From an uncultured Pseudoalteromonas sp. (GTDB lineage Bacteria > Pseudomonadota > Gammaproteobacteria > Enterobacterales > Alteromonadaceae), in NCBI GenBank assembly GCA_947493455.1, contig CANLRB010000007.1, forward strand, positions 62,001-126,000: a stretch of DNA of 64,000 nucleotides. Reading direction: 5' to 3'. Under the pieces are notes generated by a model, which saw only the letters and a program-made list of their open reading frames with translations, was not told the DNA's origin and searched no databases. Shown here one piece after another: positions 46,866 through 58,072 of the stretch. Every line of letters starts with the position of its first letter. Position 1 is the first letter of the stretch. The position numbers and the translations under genes are program-made.

Positions 46866-48284
46866 TTACCAATAAAACGCAATCGATGTATAGCTATATT
46901 TTTCATCAAATACATTGCGTCCATAACTCAACTTAGCTTCTACACGATACCCTTGCCAACGGCGCGTATTCGTTAAACTAACTTCATATGCACGATCATA
47001 ATCATATTCAGAGTCATCATTCTCAATTGACGACAAACCCAATTGCCAAGACGTTTGACTGTTCTCAAAATAGTTAAGCGATAGATTATGAACTTCGGCC
47101 GGTGTACCATCGTTAAAGATACGCTGGTCGGCCCCATAGTGACCAAACACATTGCCGTTATTGGTGTTACCAAATTTATAATTGTGATTTGTATACCAAC
47201 CCGTTTTCCATCGGTTGTATTCATATCGAGCACTGTATTTTTGACTCAATTGCGGTAAATATATGCCAAAGTTAGTTGCTTGATTGCCTAAACTAAAGTT
47301 ACTGCTTCCTTGCGTATCTTCACCTGCTAGTTCTGCATAAATCTCAATTGGTAAGCCCCAATCAAAATAAATGCTCGACGTCACCGAAGCAATTTGGTCG
47401 CCAAATTCTTCATCCCGTGACAAGTCATCTGAAATATTATCATTCGCGGCAGGGTCAAAAAAGGCACGTACTATATCACTGAAAGAAACTTCCCGTGGTC
47501 CACCACCAAATTGCATGATACGGTTAAAACCAATTTTCCAACCAGAAAGTGGTTCAAACCCAAGGTGAGTGCCAATTAGGTAAGGACTGCCATCGTGCCA
47601 CTGCTCTTGATAACGAATTCCCTGTTTTACTTTATCCATTTTGCTATAAAAAATATCAAAGTCGAGATTCCACCAGCTCTCTATTGGTGAGGAGGTACTG
47701 AAGCTTATGGAGGGCGCCATTTCAGCATTCGTCGAAATCACTTGTGCTGAGTGCTTAAACGGAGAAAACCAATGTTCACGATAGCCTAAATCAAACTGAG
47801 TATTGCCAATTGAATAGGAATAATAGGTATTGTATGGCACCAAGTCACCAGACTTTACACGGTAATCGAGCCCGATTTGCAACAAACTATTCGGTCCTGG
47901 TCGCCATACGCCTTCAAATAACCCCTGTGCATTTTCCTCTGAAGTCAAGCCACGTTGGTTCGCAATAGCAATGACTTCACCGCTCGAAATCGTCCCCTTT
48001 ATCGCGGTACGACTGACTTTATCATCGCCGACATAATCTTTAATTTCATTGTTGATCGCTTTATATAACTGGCGATCTTTTTTACGGATTTTCTTAAGTG
48101 CTTTACGAATTTCCGTAATGGAATACGGCTTTCGCATTGGTGTGCCACTGGTCATCGAAAATAAACGTTCGACTTGTGATTCTAAATGCGAATCAATGCC
48201 TATCGGCAAGTACGCTGTGGGAGATGCGATTGCAAAGCTGCTGATTCCAATTCCTGCAACTAATAGACTCGTTTTAAGCAACAT
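46866..48284 (-). CDS. Capsule assembly Wzi-family outer-membrane protein
   Basis: The 472-residue protein has a signal peptide (about 1-20, AIA-S). A helical N-terminal periplasmic segment (SHLESQVERLFSMTSGTPMRKPYSITEIRKAL) is followed by alternating amphipathic strands to a C-terminal aromatic residue (SIAFYW), as in 18-strand beta-barrels of the Wzi/OprX type. Wzi is a surface lectin that anchors capsule. No capsule synthesis genes lie nearby, so the ligand may be another surface glycan. A second protein of this type is encoded at 51554-52975. Confidence 0.78.
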   Translation of the reverse strand: MLLKTSLLVAGIGISSFAIASPTAYLPIGIDSHLESQVERLFSMTSGTPMRKPYSITEIRKALKKIRKKDRQLYKAINNEIKDYVGDDKVSRTAIKGTISSGEVIAIANQRGLTSEENAQGLFEGVWRPGPNSLLQIGLDYRVKSGDLVPYNTYYSYSIGNTQFDLGYREHWFSPFKHSAQVISTNAEMAPSISFSTSSPIESWWNLDFDIFYSKMDKVKQGIRYQEQWHDGSPYLIGTHLGFEPLSGWKIGFNRIMQFGGGPREVSFSDIVRAFFDPAANDNISDDLSRDEEFGDQIASVTSSIYFDWGLPIEIYAELAGEDTQGSSNFSLGNQATNFGIYLPQLSQKYSARYEYNRWKTGWYTNHNYKFGNTNNGNVFGHYGADQRIFNDGTPAEVHNLSLNYFENSQTSWQLGLSSIENDDSEYDYDRAYEVSLTNTRRWQGYRVEAKLSYGRNVFDEKYSYTSIAFYW

Positions 48285-48424
48285 ATTCTCTGATAACTAA
48301 ATAAAATTTGTGCTAAATAGTAACAAATGACGAGTTTATTAACAGCCTCTTAGAGATAAGTTTGCTATTTTAAATTGTTTGAAAGTGTTAAAGTAACCCC
48401 ATCTAAAAACGTTTAAAACTAAAT

Positions 48425-49693
48425 ATGACGCGCCTAGTTTATAGCTTTCTATTATACCTGCTAAGTCCAATAATTTTTCTTCATCTTTGGCTTAGAGGTA
48501 AAAAAGCCCCCGCCTATCGAAAAAATTGGCGTGAGCGTCTCGGTTTTTATGGGCAAAGCCAATTAACAAAACGTTCATTGCTAATCCATTGTGCATCAGT
48601 CGGTGAAATCATAGCTGCAACGCCATTTATAAAGCGCATTCAATCGCAATACCCGACATTAAAAGTAACAGTGACCTGTAATACACCAACAGGTAAACAG
48701 CAGATAGAACAAGCTTTTGCACAATCGGTTCAATGTAAATACCTGCCATTAGATTTTCCTGGCGCTGTTTCGCGTATGCTCAACCAATTAGATCCACAAC
48801 TGATTGTTATTTTAGAAACAGAACTGTGGCCCAACTTATTGTCACTAAGTAATAAGCGCGGTATTGCCACCATTGTTATCAATGCGAGATTGTCACAAAA
48901 ATCACAGCGCGCCTATCAACGATTTGCCCCTATCACACGCTTGATTATGAGAAATATAACGCACCTAGCCGCTCATAACGCCGAAGATGGACGGCGTTTT
49001 ATCGAGCTTGGTCTGGACCGTGCGAAAGTATCAACAACGGGCTCAATCAAATTTGATATTTCGCCGCCTAGTCAATTTGAAAATAAAAAAGAAGCCTTAG
49101 CTGCGACATTAACGAAACATTCCTTTATTTGGGTGGCTGGCTCAACGCACCCAAAGGAACATGAACTTATTTTACAAGCACATCAGCAGCTACTAACGCA
49201 AATCCCAGACGCGTTATTAATTATCGCACCGCGTCATCCAGAGCAATTCGACGCCGTTAATTCGCTGCTCAGCGATAGTTCGCTGAGCTACAGCCGGCGC
49301 ACGGTTGCACCACACAACTCACAGAATTGTTTATTGGCAGACACTTTAGGAGAAATGCAAGTGCTCTTTTCTTTGTGTAATGTTGCATTTATAGGGGGTA
49401 GCTTAATAGAACGAGGCGGACACAACCCGCTCGAAGCTGCAGTCTTCGCTAAACCAATTTTAAGTGGCCCGAGTTATTATAATTTTATGCATGTCTACCC
49501 AGAACTCATTGAGGCAGGCGCATGCAAGCTTGTCAGCTCAAGTGAACAGTTGAGTGAAATATTACTACAACTTGCACACGATAAACCAAGTTCAACGAAA
49601 ATGGGTAATCAAGCCGTCCGCGTAGTTAAAAATAACAGTGGTGCTATTAACAATAGCATTTCAATTATCAACGAATATTTAATAGAAAAATGA
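48425..49693 (+). CDS. waaA: 3-deoxy-D-manno-octulosonic acid transferase WaaA
   Basis: WaaA (KdtA) transfers Kdo from CMP-Kdo to lipid IVA at the inner membrane. The 422 residues start with a membrane segment (about 4-21) and contain the family segments IHCASVGEIIAATPFI (glutamate base near 59), LPLDFPGAVSRML, ILETELWPN and GGSLIERGGHNPLEAA. The product probably carries one Kdo, since kdkA is present in the same window; that link is inference. Its stop codon overlaps the next gene's ATG (ATGA). Confidence 0.95.
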   Translation: MTRLVYSFLLYLLSPIIFLHLWLRGKKAPAYRKNWRERLGFYGQSQLTKRSLLIHCASVGEIIAATPFIKRIQSQYPTLKVTVTCNTPTGKQQIEQAFAQSVQCKYLPLDFPGAVSRMLNQLDPQLIVILETELWPNLLSLSNKRGIATIVINARLSQKSQRAYQRFAPITRLIMRNITHLAAHNAEDGRRFIELGLDRAKVSTTGSIKFDISPPSQFENKKEALAATLTKHSFIWVAGSTHPKEHELILQAHQQLLTQIPDALLIIAPRHPEQFDAVNSLLSDSSLSYSRRTVAPHNSQNCLLADTLGEMQVLFSLCNVAFIGGSLIERGGHNPLEAAVFAKPILSGPSYYNFMHVYPELIEAGACKLVSSSEQLSEILLQLAHDKPSSTKMGNQAVRVVKNNSGAINNSISIINEYLIEK

Positions 49694-50226
49694 TCTCTGC
49701 AACCCAACAAACTAAAAACTGGCTTGAAAACGTCATTATCAAATTTAATTTTTGTCCATTTGCAAAAAAAGAATTCGTAAACAACACCATCTTATACCAA
49801 GAAATTGATGCAACAAATATTGAAGATGCTGTCGTCGCAACAATTGATGGCTGCGCTTTTTTGAATGAAAACCCGGATATAGAAACAAGCTTACTCATCT
49901 TTACAGAAGGCTTTACGGAATTTGAAGAGTTCCTTGATCTCGTAGAATTAAGCAATGCACTGCTTAGTGCATCAGGGTATGAAGGTACATTTCAAATAGC
50001 CAACTTTCACCCAGATTACATTTTTGCCGACAGTGATGAAAACGATGCAGCAAACTATACCAATCGCGCACCTTTTCCCACATTGCATTTAATTCGTGAA
50101 GCGAGCATGGAAAAAGCCGTTGCGCTGCACCCCAATGCTGAGGCGATTCCAGATACCAACATTGATCTTGCTCGCCAAAAAGGGCTTCTATTTTGGCGTC
50201 AATTACTGACCAAGTGTCAGCAATAA
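49690..50226 (+). CDS. DUF1415 family protein
   Basis: The 178-residue cytosolic protein is recognisable as DUF1415 by NWLENVIIKFNFCPFAKKEF near the N-terminus (with a paired F-C-P-F-A), the ETSLLIFTEGF strand, IANFHPDYIFAD and PFPTLHLIREASMEKAV. The function is unknown; the FCPF motif and a conserved histidine suggest a possible metal or redox site, which is a guess. It is translationally coupled to waaA by an ATGA overlap. Confidence 0.75.
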   Translation: MISATQQTKNWLENVIIKFNFCPFAKKEFVNNTILYQEIDATNIEDAVVATIDGCAFLNENPDIETSLLIFTEGFTEFEEFLDLVELSNALLSASGYEGTFQIANFHPDYIFADSDENDAANYTNRAPFPTLHLIREASMEKAVALHPNAEAIPDTNIDLARQKGLLFWRQLLTKCQQ

Positions 50227-50231
50227 TCGCG

Positions 50232-50876
50232 TTATGACGCCTCGACTGTAGTCGCAGTATATTTGCCTTGCAAACTAATAAACTGAGCTTTACCTAATGT
50301 GGTTGTATAAGGTTTAAATAGTAATATTACTTTGCACAATCCTTGGTAGATATCAGCTTGAGTAAGCAACCCACTCTTGTTATGAGTTTTCACATACGGC
50401 GTCCAAAAGCTCACCGTTAATTTAACGGTATGTGCCAATTGCTCCACGTCATCATCATCAATTTCAATAAGCTGACTTTGTTTAAGCCCGAGAATAACAT
50501 CGTAAACCTGCTTGGTTAGCTTTTCTTGTAACGCTAAATATTCATCTTTTAAGACATCGTCTCGAGAAAGAATGTCGGCCAAATTATCGTAGAAAAAATG
50601 GAAGTTAGTCATTAACTCAGAGAGCGACTCTAAGTACGCAGACAATTGAGTTAGCACATCATCAGAGCTTGATATAGGCGTAAAATGACGCTCTAAATGG
50701 CCTTTGTACAAAGAAAAAATATTTCTAATAATGTCTTCTTTATTTTTAAAGTGATAATACAGGTTGCCAGGGCTGATACCCAAGTGAGATGCAATATGAT
50801 TAGTTGTAATTGCACGTTCACCGTGTTCATTAAACAGTGAAATGCTCGTCTGAACGATTTTATCCTTCGTACTCAT
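50232..50876 (-). CDS. TetR-family transcriptional regulator
   Basis: The 214-residue protein has an N-terminal TetR helix-turn-helix (about 1-50: FNEHGERAITTNHIASHLGISPGNLYYHFKNKEDI) and a helical ligand/dimer domain with a C-terminal part typical of the TetR_C group found beside waaA/coaD in marine gammaproteobacteria. The ligand and targets are unknown. A palindrome (TGAGTATTCA) lies inside its own candidate promoter, which suggests autorepression. It is not the nucleoid-occlusion factor SlmA, whose HTH and neighbourhood differ. Confidence 0.88.
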   Translation of the reverse strand: MSTKDKIVQTSISLFNEHGERAITTNHIASHLGISPGNLYYHFKNKEDIIRNIFSLYKGHLERHFTPISSSDDVLTQLSAYLESLSELMTNFHFFYDNLADILSRDDVLKDEYLALQEKLTKQVYDVILGLKQSQLIEIDDDDVEQLAHTVKLTVSFWTPYVKTHNKSGLLTQADIYQGLCKVILLFKPYTTTLGKAQFISLQGKYTATTVEAS

Positions 50877-50915
50877 ACCATTATCTATCCTGCATCAACC
50901 TCAAAAACAAGGGCG

Positions 50916-50943
50916 AGTATAAACCAGTGAGTATTCATTACAA
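50916..50943 (-). promoter_or_regulatory. Candidate promoter and operator of the TetR-family gene
   Basis: On the minus strand TTGTAA (50938-50943), a 16-nt spacer and TATACT (50916-50921) form a promoter 40 nt upstream of the start codon. The near-perfect palindrome TGAGTATTCA (50928-50937) fills the spacer, the normal position for a TetR-type operator. Confidence 0.45.
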
Positions 50944-51056
50944 TGTCAATCGTTAAATAATTTGCTCTATAGCAATCATTATCGTCATATCGTAAGTCAT
51001 TCGGCCTTACAGATATTGGTATTCAAATTATTCCTTGATAGACTACGAAAATCTGA

Positions 51057-52974
<1,918 letters not shown>

Positions 52975-52975
<1 letters not shown>

Positions 52976-53001
52976 AAAAAGCGCCGATTTGGCGCTTTTT
53001 T
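52975..53001. terminator. Bidirectional terminator between the Wzi-like gene and purC
   Basis: AAAAAAGCGCC pairs with GGCGCTTTTTT (52991-53001) around GATTT, with T-runs on both strands. It serves the convergent genes. Confidence 0.85.
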
Positions 53002-53002
53002 A

Positions 53003-54106
53003 TTATTTGTTAATAAGACCATACTCTTTATCAAGTATGGCTATTACTTCCGCTCTTGGATCTTCAGGAATGCTAATATCTTTACCGATAATTTTACTGG
53101 CGATACCGACATAGGTGTTGGAAACCTGCTCCATAACAGAAACAGGAAGCTTGTAATTTAAAGCTAACTGCTCACGCTCATCCATACGATCTTTGTTTAA
53201 TAACACATCACTATCGGGCACATTATTAATTAGCAGTTGTCTAAAACCTTCTTTTGAGTTTTCAACAATATTACCGTCGCGATAAGCTGGTCCATCCCAA
53301 ATTCGCGAAGAGTCAGGCGTACCTACTTCATCAATATAAATTAAGCTATAGCTGCCATTAACTTCTTCAACATAACCAAATTCAAATTTAGTATCGACAA
53401 ATATTTGATCTAGATCTGCCAGTTGTTCACTGATTAATTTAAATCCTTCGGTTAGCAACTTTTCATATAAATCAACGTCGCTTTTAGATTTAAAATTAAA
53501 CGCTTGCAGATTGTTTTCAATATTTTGGCGCGTAATATTAACATCATCAACAGGCGGTACTTCAGGTACATCAGTGATAATACCTTTGGTTGAAGGCGTG
53601 ATCAGAACATTTTCTAACTTTTGGTGAGCTTTAAGGCCTTCAGGTAAATCAATCCCACAAAAGGTACGAACACCTTTACTATAGTCGCGCCACATGCTGC
53701 CTGTAATATATTGACGCGCAATCGCTTCCACTTTTACGGTTTGCGCTTTACGCACAATCCACACATATGGATGTGGAATATCAACAATGTGATTGCCTGC
53801 AAGGCCAGCTTCATCAAACGTATTAAACCAATGAGCTGCTACACTATTTAGCGCTATGCCTTTACCTGGCACACCATTTAAACCATCTTCGCCTTGCCAA
53901 ATACAATCAAACGCCGAAATACGATCAGAAATAACCATAATCGCCAATGGCGTGTCTTTTGGAATGTTGTAGCCTTTTTCTTCAATTAAACGAATGCTAT
54001 CTTGTTCAGTTAACCAATACACACTGCGGACTTTACCACTGTGAACCTCACCTTGCGTACGGATCGGTAAATCATCGTTAACATCTAACACCTTATAAGT
54101 GCTCAT
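53003..54106 (-). CDS. purC: SAICAR synthase (phosphoribosylaminoimidazole-succinocarboxamide synthase)
   Basis: PurC ligates aspartate to CAIR in purine synthesis. The 367-residue protein is the long form found in Vibrio and Alteromonadales, not the roughly 237-residue E. coli form. It shows GKVRSVYWL (ATP-binding glycine-lysine region), [36 protein letters not shown] and the [12 protein letters not shown] motif. It is monocistronic, with a terminator at its 3' end and a divergent ABC operon on the other side. Confidence 0.95.
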   Translation of the reverse strand: MSTYKVLDVNDDLPIRTQGEVHSGKVRSVYWLTEQDSIRLIEEKGYNIPKDTPLAIMVISDRISAFDCIWQGEDGLNGVPGKGIALNSVAAHWFNTFDEAGLAGNHIVDIPHPYVWIVRKAQTVKVEAIARQYITGSMWRDYSKGVRTFCGIDLPEGLKAHQKLENVLITPSTKGIITDVPEVPPVDDVNITRQNIENNLQAFNFKSKSDVDLYEKLLTEGFKLISEQLADLDQIFVDTKFEFGYVEEVNGSYSLIYIDEVGTPDSSRIWDGPAYRDGNIVENSKEGFRQLLINNVPDSDVLLNKDRMDEREQLALNYKLPVSVMEQVSNTYVGIASKIIGKDISIPEDPRAEVIAILDKEYGLINK

Positions 54107-54300
54107 GGGCTCTCCAAAAGAATTTTGATACTAAAAATAGAAAAGAAATGGGGTTATTTCACGCGCAATAATAGTTAAATATGACGTCGAACTCAATAAA
54201 AAGCTGACAATCAAGCAATCTTATCAACTAATCGTATTTTCTTGGCAAGCGAGTACAGTTAAGTTAGTGTGCCTCTAGGTACAATCAATTTTAAAATCCT

Positions 54301-54987
54301 ATGCTGTCGCTCAATCAGTTACGTTTTCAATACCCTAATCAACTACGTCCGATTATAGATATATCGTCATTGACATTGGCAAAAGGAGAAAATCTCTTTC
54401 TACACGGACAAAGTGGCAGCGGTAAATCCACATTACTCAATTTAGTATCTGGCGTGTTAAGCCCTGACTCGGGCTCGATAATATTATTGGAAACAGACTT
54501 AGGTGTCTTATCACAAAGTAAAAAGGATGCATTTAGGGCAAATCACATTGGCTTTATATTTCAAAACTTCAATCTCATTCCTTACTTAAATGCAGAGCAA
54601 AACACCTTGCTTGGCTGTCATTTTTCAAAATCTCGCAAAAATAAAGCGATCGCTAAATATGGAAATCTTAGTCATGCCGCACACGCAATTCTTGCAAGTT
54701 TAGGGTTGAGCGAATCGATTGTAAAGCAAGCCGTTCACACCTTAAGTATCGGCCAACAACAGCGCGTTGCCATCGCTCGCGCTTTGATTGGCGAGCCTGA
54801 ACTCATCATTGCGGATGAACCAACTTCTGCCCTTGATGAAAATGCAAAAAAAGAATTTATCCAGCTGCTTTTTAACCAAACAACCAAGAGTCAAGCGAGT
54901 TTATTATTTGTGAGTCACGACACGTCCTTAAAAAGTGAATTTTCATCGCAAGTTGCACTGTGTGATATCAATGTGGGAGCTCAGTGA
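54301..54987 (+). CDS. ABC transporter ATP-binding protein (LolD/MacB-like)
   Basis: The 228-residue ABC ATPase has Walker A GQSGSGKST (36-44), the Q-loop FIFQNFNLIPYL, the signature LSIGQQQRVAIARAL, Walker B LIIADEPTSALD and the switch SHD. The type matches mechanotransmission ATPases such as LolD, MacB and FtsE, which do not pump through the membrane in the usual way. It overlaps the permease gene by four bases and forms a three-gene operon with a DUF3299 protein. The ATP-binding/permease/DUF3299 set recalls zinc-linked operons of Vibrio (Zrg-type), but the DUF2796 partner is not here. Confidence 0.85.
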   Translation: MLSLNQLRFQYPNQLRPIIDISSLTLAKGENLFLHGQSGSGKSTLLNLVSGVLSPDSGSIILLETDLGVLSQSKKDAFRANHIGFIFQNFNLIPYLNAEQNTLLGCHFSKSRKNKAIAKYGNLSHAAHAILASLGLSESIVKQAVHTLSIGQQQRVAIARALIGEPELIIADEPTSALDENAKKEFIQLLFNQTTKSQASLLFVSHDTSLKSEFSSQVALCDINVGAQ

Positions 54988-56279
54988 TGAATATCGTTAA
55001 TTTGGCAAAGCATAGTATTTCAAGTCGTAAAAGTACCTTAATATTGACCATTTTCAGCATCAGCATGAGTTTACTTTTACTATTAAGTATTGAGCGCATT
55101 CGCTTAGACATTAAACATAGCTTTGCCAATACGATTTCTGGTACCGACCTGATTGTTGGCGCTCGAACAGGCAGTGCGGAATTACTATTGCAGTCCATTT
55201 TTCGTATTGGTCATGCAAATAACACCATGAGTTGGCATAGCTATGAGAAGATTCAATCGATACACGGAATAAAATGGACAGTACCAATCTCGCTGGGCGA
55301 TAGTCATAAAGGATTGAGTGTTATCGGGACCACAGCAGACTACTTTAAGTACTACAAATTTGCCAATAAACAAGCACTCTCTTTTGCCTTTGGTAATCGT
55401 TTTGAACAGTCTCAACAAGTTGTACTCGGTGCCAATGTCGCAAAAAAACTGAATTATGTTGTTGGCGACGAGCTTGTCATCTCACACGGGACTGGCAACA
55501 CCAGTTTCCATCATCATGAAAAACATCCATTTCGAGTTATTGGCATCCTAAACCCAACAGGTACCCCAGTTGATAACGGCCTTCATATTCCTATTTCAGA
55601 TGTAGAGCTCATTCACAATAAAACGATTGCGCATGATGAACACCATGACCATGACCATGACCATGACCATGACCATGACCATGACCATGACCATGACCAT
55701 GACCACAAAAATAGCCAAACAACACAGCCAAAACAAATAACCGCTGTACTTATTGGATTAAAAAGCCCAGTGCTCGCGTTACAAATTCAAGCTCGTATAA
55801 ATCGCAATAACGAAGAGCCACTTTCAGCGATACTGCCAAAGTATACCTTGAAACAAATTTGGCAAATCGTGAGCCCATTCGAGAAAACTCTCATCTTAAT
55901 GAGCCTGAGTGTTCTCATTGTAAGTTTAATCGGCATGCTGGCGTTGATTCTAAACACGCTCAGTCAACGAACAAAAGAACTGACCATCTTGCGCTCAGTC
56001 GGCGCACCACCTCGTTATATTTTTGCTTTAATCTGCCTTGAGACCCTTTTTATTGTTCTAATCAGCATTTGTGTAAGTATTTTTACTTACTTCTTACTAT
56101 TCACACTATTAGCACCAGCCCTGCAGGCAAACTTTGCTCTAACGATTCAATTAAGTTGGCTTAGCGCATCACAAATGCAATTAATCGGAATTACTTTGTT
56201 CCTGAGCTTATTGCTTGCTATGCTACCGGCGTTTAGAGCGTACCAACGTGTACTCAGTATAGGGCTTTCAAACAAATGA
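54984..56279 (+). CDS. FtsX/MacB-like ABC permease with a (His-Asp)n periplasmic segment
   Basis: The 431-residue protein has TM1 (about 15-38), a large periplasmic domain (about 40-285), and three C-terminal helices (about 297-322, 344-375 and 393-425), the FtsX/MacB topology. Residues about 216-242 are a striking run of alternating His and Asp encoded by ten perfect CATGAC units plus flanking His codons. Such runs bind divalent metals, so zinc, nickel or copper is a plausible cargo or signal. The start overlaps the ATPase gene and the stop overlaps the DUF3299 gene. Confidence 0.82.
   Translation: MMNIVNLAKHSISSRKSTLILTIFSISMSLLLLLSIERIRLDIKHSFANTISGTDLIVGARTGSAELLLQSIFRIGHANNTMSWHSYEKIQSIHGIKWTVPISLGDSHKGLSVIGTTADYFKYYKFANKQALSFAFGNRFEQSQQVVLGANVAKKLNYVVGDELVISHGTGNTSFHHHEKHPFRVIGILNPTGTPVDNGLHIPISDVELIHNKTIAHDEHHDHDHDHDHDHDHDHDHDHDHKNSQTTQPKQITAVLIGLKSPVLALQIQARINRNNEEPLSAILPKYTLKQIWQIVSPFEKTLILMSLSVLIVSLIGMLALILNTLSQRTKELTILRSVGAPPRYIFALICLETLFIVLISICVSIFTYFLLFTLLAPALQANFALTIQLSWLSASQMQLIGITLFLSLLLAMLPAFRAYQRVLSIGLSNK
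55644..55703 (+). repeat. (CATGAC)10 perfect hexanucleotide repeat
   Basis: Ten perfect copies of CATGAC run from 55644 to 55703, in frame as His-Asp. Because the unit is two codons, slippage would change repeat number without frameshift. Confidence 0.98.
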
Positions 56280-56773
56280 AAAAGCAATTCATATCACCAC
56301 TTTTACTATTAGCATTAAGCTTACTATGCGTTAGTCAACCGCTGCGTGCTGCAAAGCCAATCGAATTAGAATGGCAGCAACTGATCCCAAAAGGGCATAC
56401 GAGTGCACCAGCAAACGTGTCAGCACACGATGAATCAAGTCAAGCCAACTGGGTACAACCGGATCTCAATGCTCCTGTGGTTGAAAAATATAACAATAAA
56501 GTTGTCAGCTTACCGGGGTTTGTCGTGCCACTAGAGGGGACTAATGAGGTCATTACTGAGTTTTTGCTGGTCCCATTTTTTGGTGCTTGTATACATGTAC
56601 CACCACCGCCACCAAATCAAATCGTCTATGTTAAATTTCCCGACGGCGTGCCGATAGAAAGCTTGTACGATGCCATTGTTGTTACTGGTACCTTAACAAC
56701 ACAAAGCTGGGAAGGCGAACTCGCAAAGGTCGCCTATCATATTTCAGGAATCGGTGTCGCGCCGTACGATTAA
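56276..56773 (+). CDS. Exported DUF3299 family protein
   Basis: The 165-residue protein has a signal peptide (about 1-25, LRA-A). The DUF3299 domain follows, with VVSLPGFVVPLEG, ITEFLLVPFFGACIHVPPPPPNQIVYV and the WEGELAKVAYHISGIGV ending. The GACIHVPPPPPNQ segment, with a conserved Cys and His, is a possible metal site. It is coupled to the permease by an ATGA overlap, so it is probably the periplasmic partner of the ABC pair. Function unknown; a metal-handling role is inferred from the His-Asp permease. Confidence 0.78.
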   Translation: MKKQFISPLLLLALSLLCVSQPLRAAKPIELEWQQLIPKGHTSAPANVSAHDESSQANWVQPDLNAPVVEKYNNKVVSLPGFVVPLEGTNEVITEFLLVPFFGACIHVPPPPPNQIVYVKFPDGVPIESLYDAIVVTGTLTTQSWEGELAKVAYHISGIGVAPYD

Positions 56774-56780
56774 TGTTTAA

Positions 56781-57590
56781 TTACTTTTGGCATTTTTTAC
56801 AATAGACCGTACTGCGTTGACCTTGGCGGATTTCAGTAAGTTGTGTGTTACAGGTTACACACGGTTCGCCTTTGCGCCCATATACTAGAAGTTGCTGGGC
56901 AAAATAACCCGGCTTGCCATCAGTTTGCGCAAAGTCTTTTAATGTGGTGCCACCTTGCGTTATCGCGTCCGAAAGTGTTTGCTTAACTATAGGGACTAAT
57001 AATTGATAGCGCTTTTTAGAAATTTTGCCAGCTTCGCGTTTGGGGTTGATACCCGCTTTAAATAAGGATTCATTTGCATAAATGTTGCCAACGCCAACTA
57101 CGATGGCGTTATCCATTAAAAACTGTTTAATCGCCGTTTTACGATTTCGTGACTTTTCATACAAATACTCAACATCAAAATCATCCGTTAATGGCTCAGG
57201 GCCGAGCTTGGCAAAGGTTGCATGTTGTTCATTTGGATTTTGCCACAAACATGCACCAAAACGGCGTGGGTCATTGAGCCTTAATACCTTGCCGTTTTCG
57301 AGCTCGATTTCGATATGGTCATGCTTTTTAAGCGGCACCGAATTATCGATTACTCTTAGATTCCCTGACATGCCAAGGTGCAAAATAATACTACCAACAG
57401 CTGTTGTAATAATAAGGTATTTTGAACGGCGCGTTATTTCACAAATAACCTGGTGTTCGGCAAGCATCACTTCATCGGGCACACGCCAACGTAACTGCGG
57501 CTGGTGAATGCGAATCGACTTGATGGTTTCACCCAACATATGTGGGGTTATTCCTAAACGACTAACTTCTACTTCTGGTAATTCAGGCAT
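56781..57590 (-). CDS. mutM: Formamidopyrimidine-DNA glycosylase
   Basis: MutM (Fpg) excises 8-oxoguanine and formamidopyrimidines and has AP-lyase activity. The 269 residues start MPELPEVE, with the catalytic proline at position 2 and glutamate at 3, and contain the lysine in RRSKYLII, the helix-two-turn-helix GVGNIYANE, and a C-terminal zinc finger with C-x2-C-x16-C-x2-C (CVTC...CKKC). It is transcribed after the small membrane-anchored gene upstream. Confidence 0.96.
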   Translation of the reverse strand: MPELPEVEVSRLGITPHMLGETIKSIRIHQPQLRWRVPDEVMLAEHQVICEITRRSKYLIITTAVGSIILHLGMSGNLRVIDNSVPLKKHDHIEIELENGKVLRLNDPRRFGACLWQNPNEQHATFAKLGPEPLTDDFDVEYLYEKSRNRKTAIKQFLMDNAIVVGVGNIYANESLFKAGINPKREAGKISKKRYQLLVPIVKQTLSDAITQGGTTLKDFAQTDGKPGYFAQQLLVYGRKGEPCVTCNTQLTEIRQGQRSTVYCKKCQK

Positions 57591-57604
57591 CGTTATTTAC
57601 TCAA

Positions 57605-58072
57605 TTAGTTGCTGCTATAAAATGGGAATAAGGTGTTTTTTAGTGTAACCGGAAGGGCATACCAAATTTGCTTGTCGCGGTCGAACAAATAGTATTCCGA
57701 TTGATATTGATGAAGCGAAAAGGTATAGCCGTTTTCTAAGCCAGCGAGCCAAAAAGTCGCATGAGTTAGCACCTTTTCACTCGGCACCGTATCATTCATT
57801 GGCACCATTAACTGTGATTGCCATGAATTGACTAACCCAGCTAAATCGACAGTATCAACGCCAGTGGTGCGCCACCCTTTGCCAATGCGTTCAACTTTGA
57901 CACTATCAAACTCTATCGTCAGTACGAGGCTATTGAGTGGTAATAGCGCGCGCTCCCCCTCTTCAGCATTTGAGTTTAGCAATTTATGATGTAAGCCATT
58001 AAATAGAAAAATCATAAATAACATGGCAAAAATAATCAGGTTATTCCATCCTGTGCGACTTAAACGAATCAT
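57605..58072 (-). CDS. Conserved small membrane-anchored protein, function unknown
   Basis: The 155-residue protein has one N-terminal TM helix (about 11-28) and a periplasmic domain containing VERIGKGWRTTG and the FWLAGLENGYTFSLHQYQSEYYLFDRDKQIWYAL segment, which alternates aromatic strands. The ATG at 58072 has GAGGA upstream; GTG and TTG further up are also open. It sits 14 nt upstream of mutM, in the same operon. I recall similar genes beside mutM in related marine bacteria, but no function. Confidence 0.6.
   Translation of the reverse strand: MIRLSRTGWNNLIIFAMLFMIFLFNGLHHKLLNSNAEEGERALLPLNSLVLTIEFDSVKVERIGKGWRTTGVDTVDLAGLVNSWQSQLMVPMNDTVPSEKVLTHATFWLAGLENGYTFSLHQYQSEYYLFDRDKQIWYALPVTLKNTLFPFYSSN

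Noticed and set aside
50232-50876. TetR-family gene as the nucleoid occlusion factor slmA
   Set aside because: slmA normally lies by dut/coaBC-pyrE and has a different HTH sequence; this protein's HTH and C-terminus do not fit.
54107-54300. Zur or PurR operator between purC and the ABC operon
   Set aside because: I looked for GTTATA-type and ACGCAAACG-type palindromes and found no convincing match.
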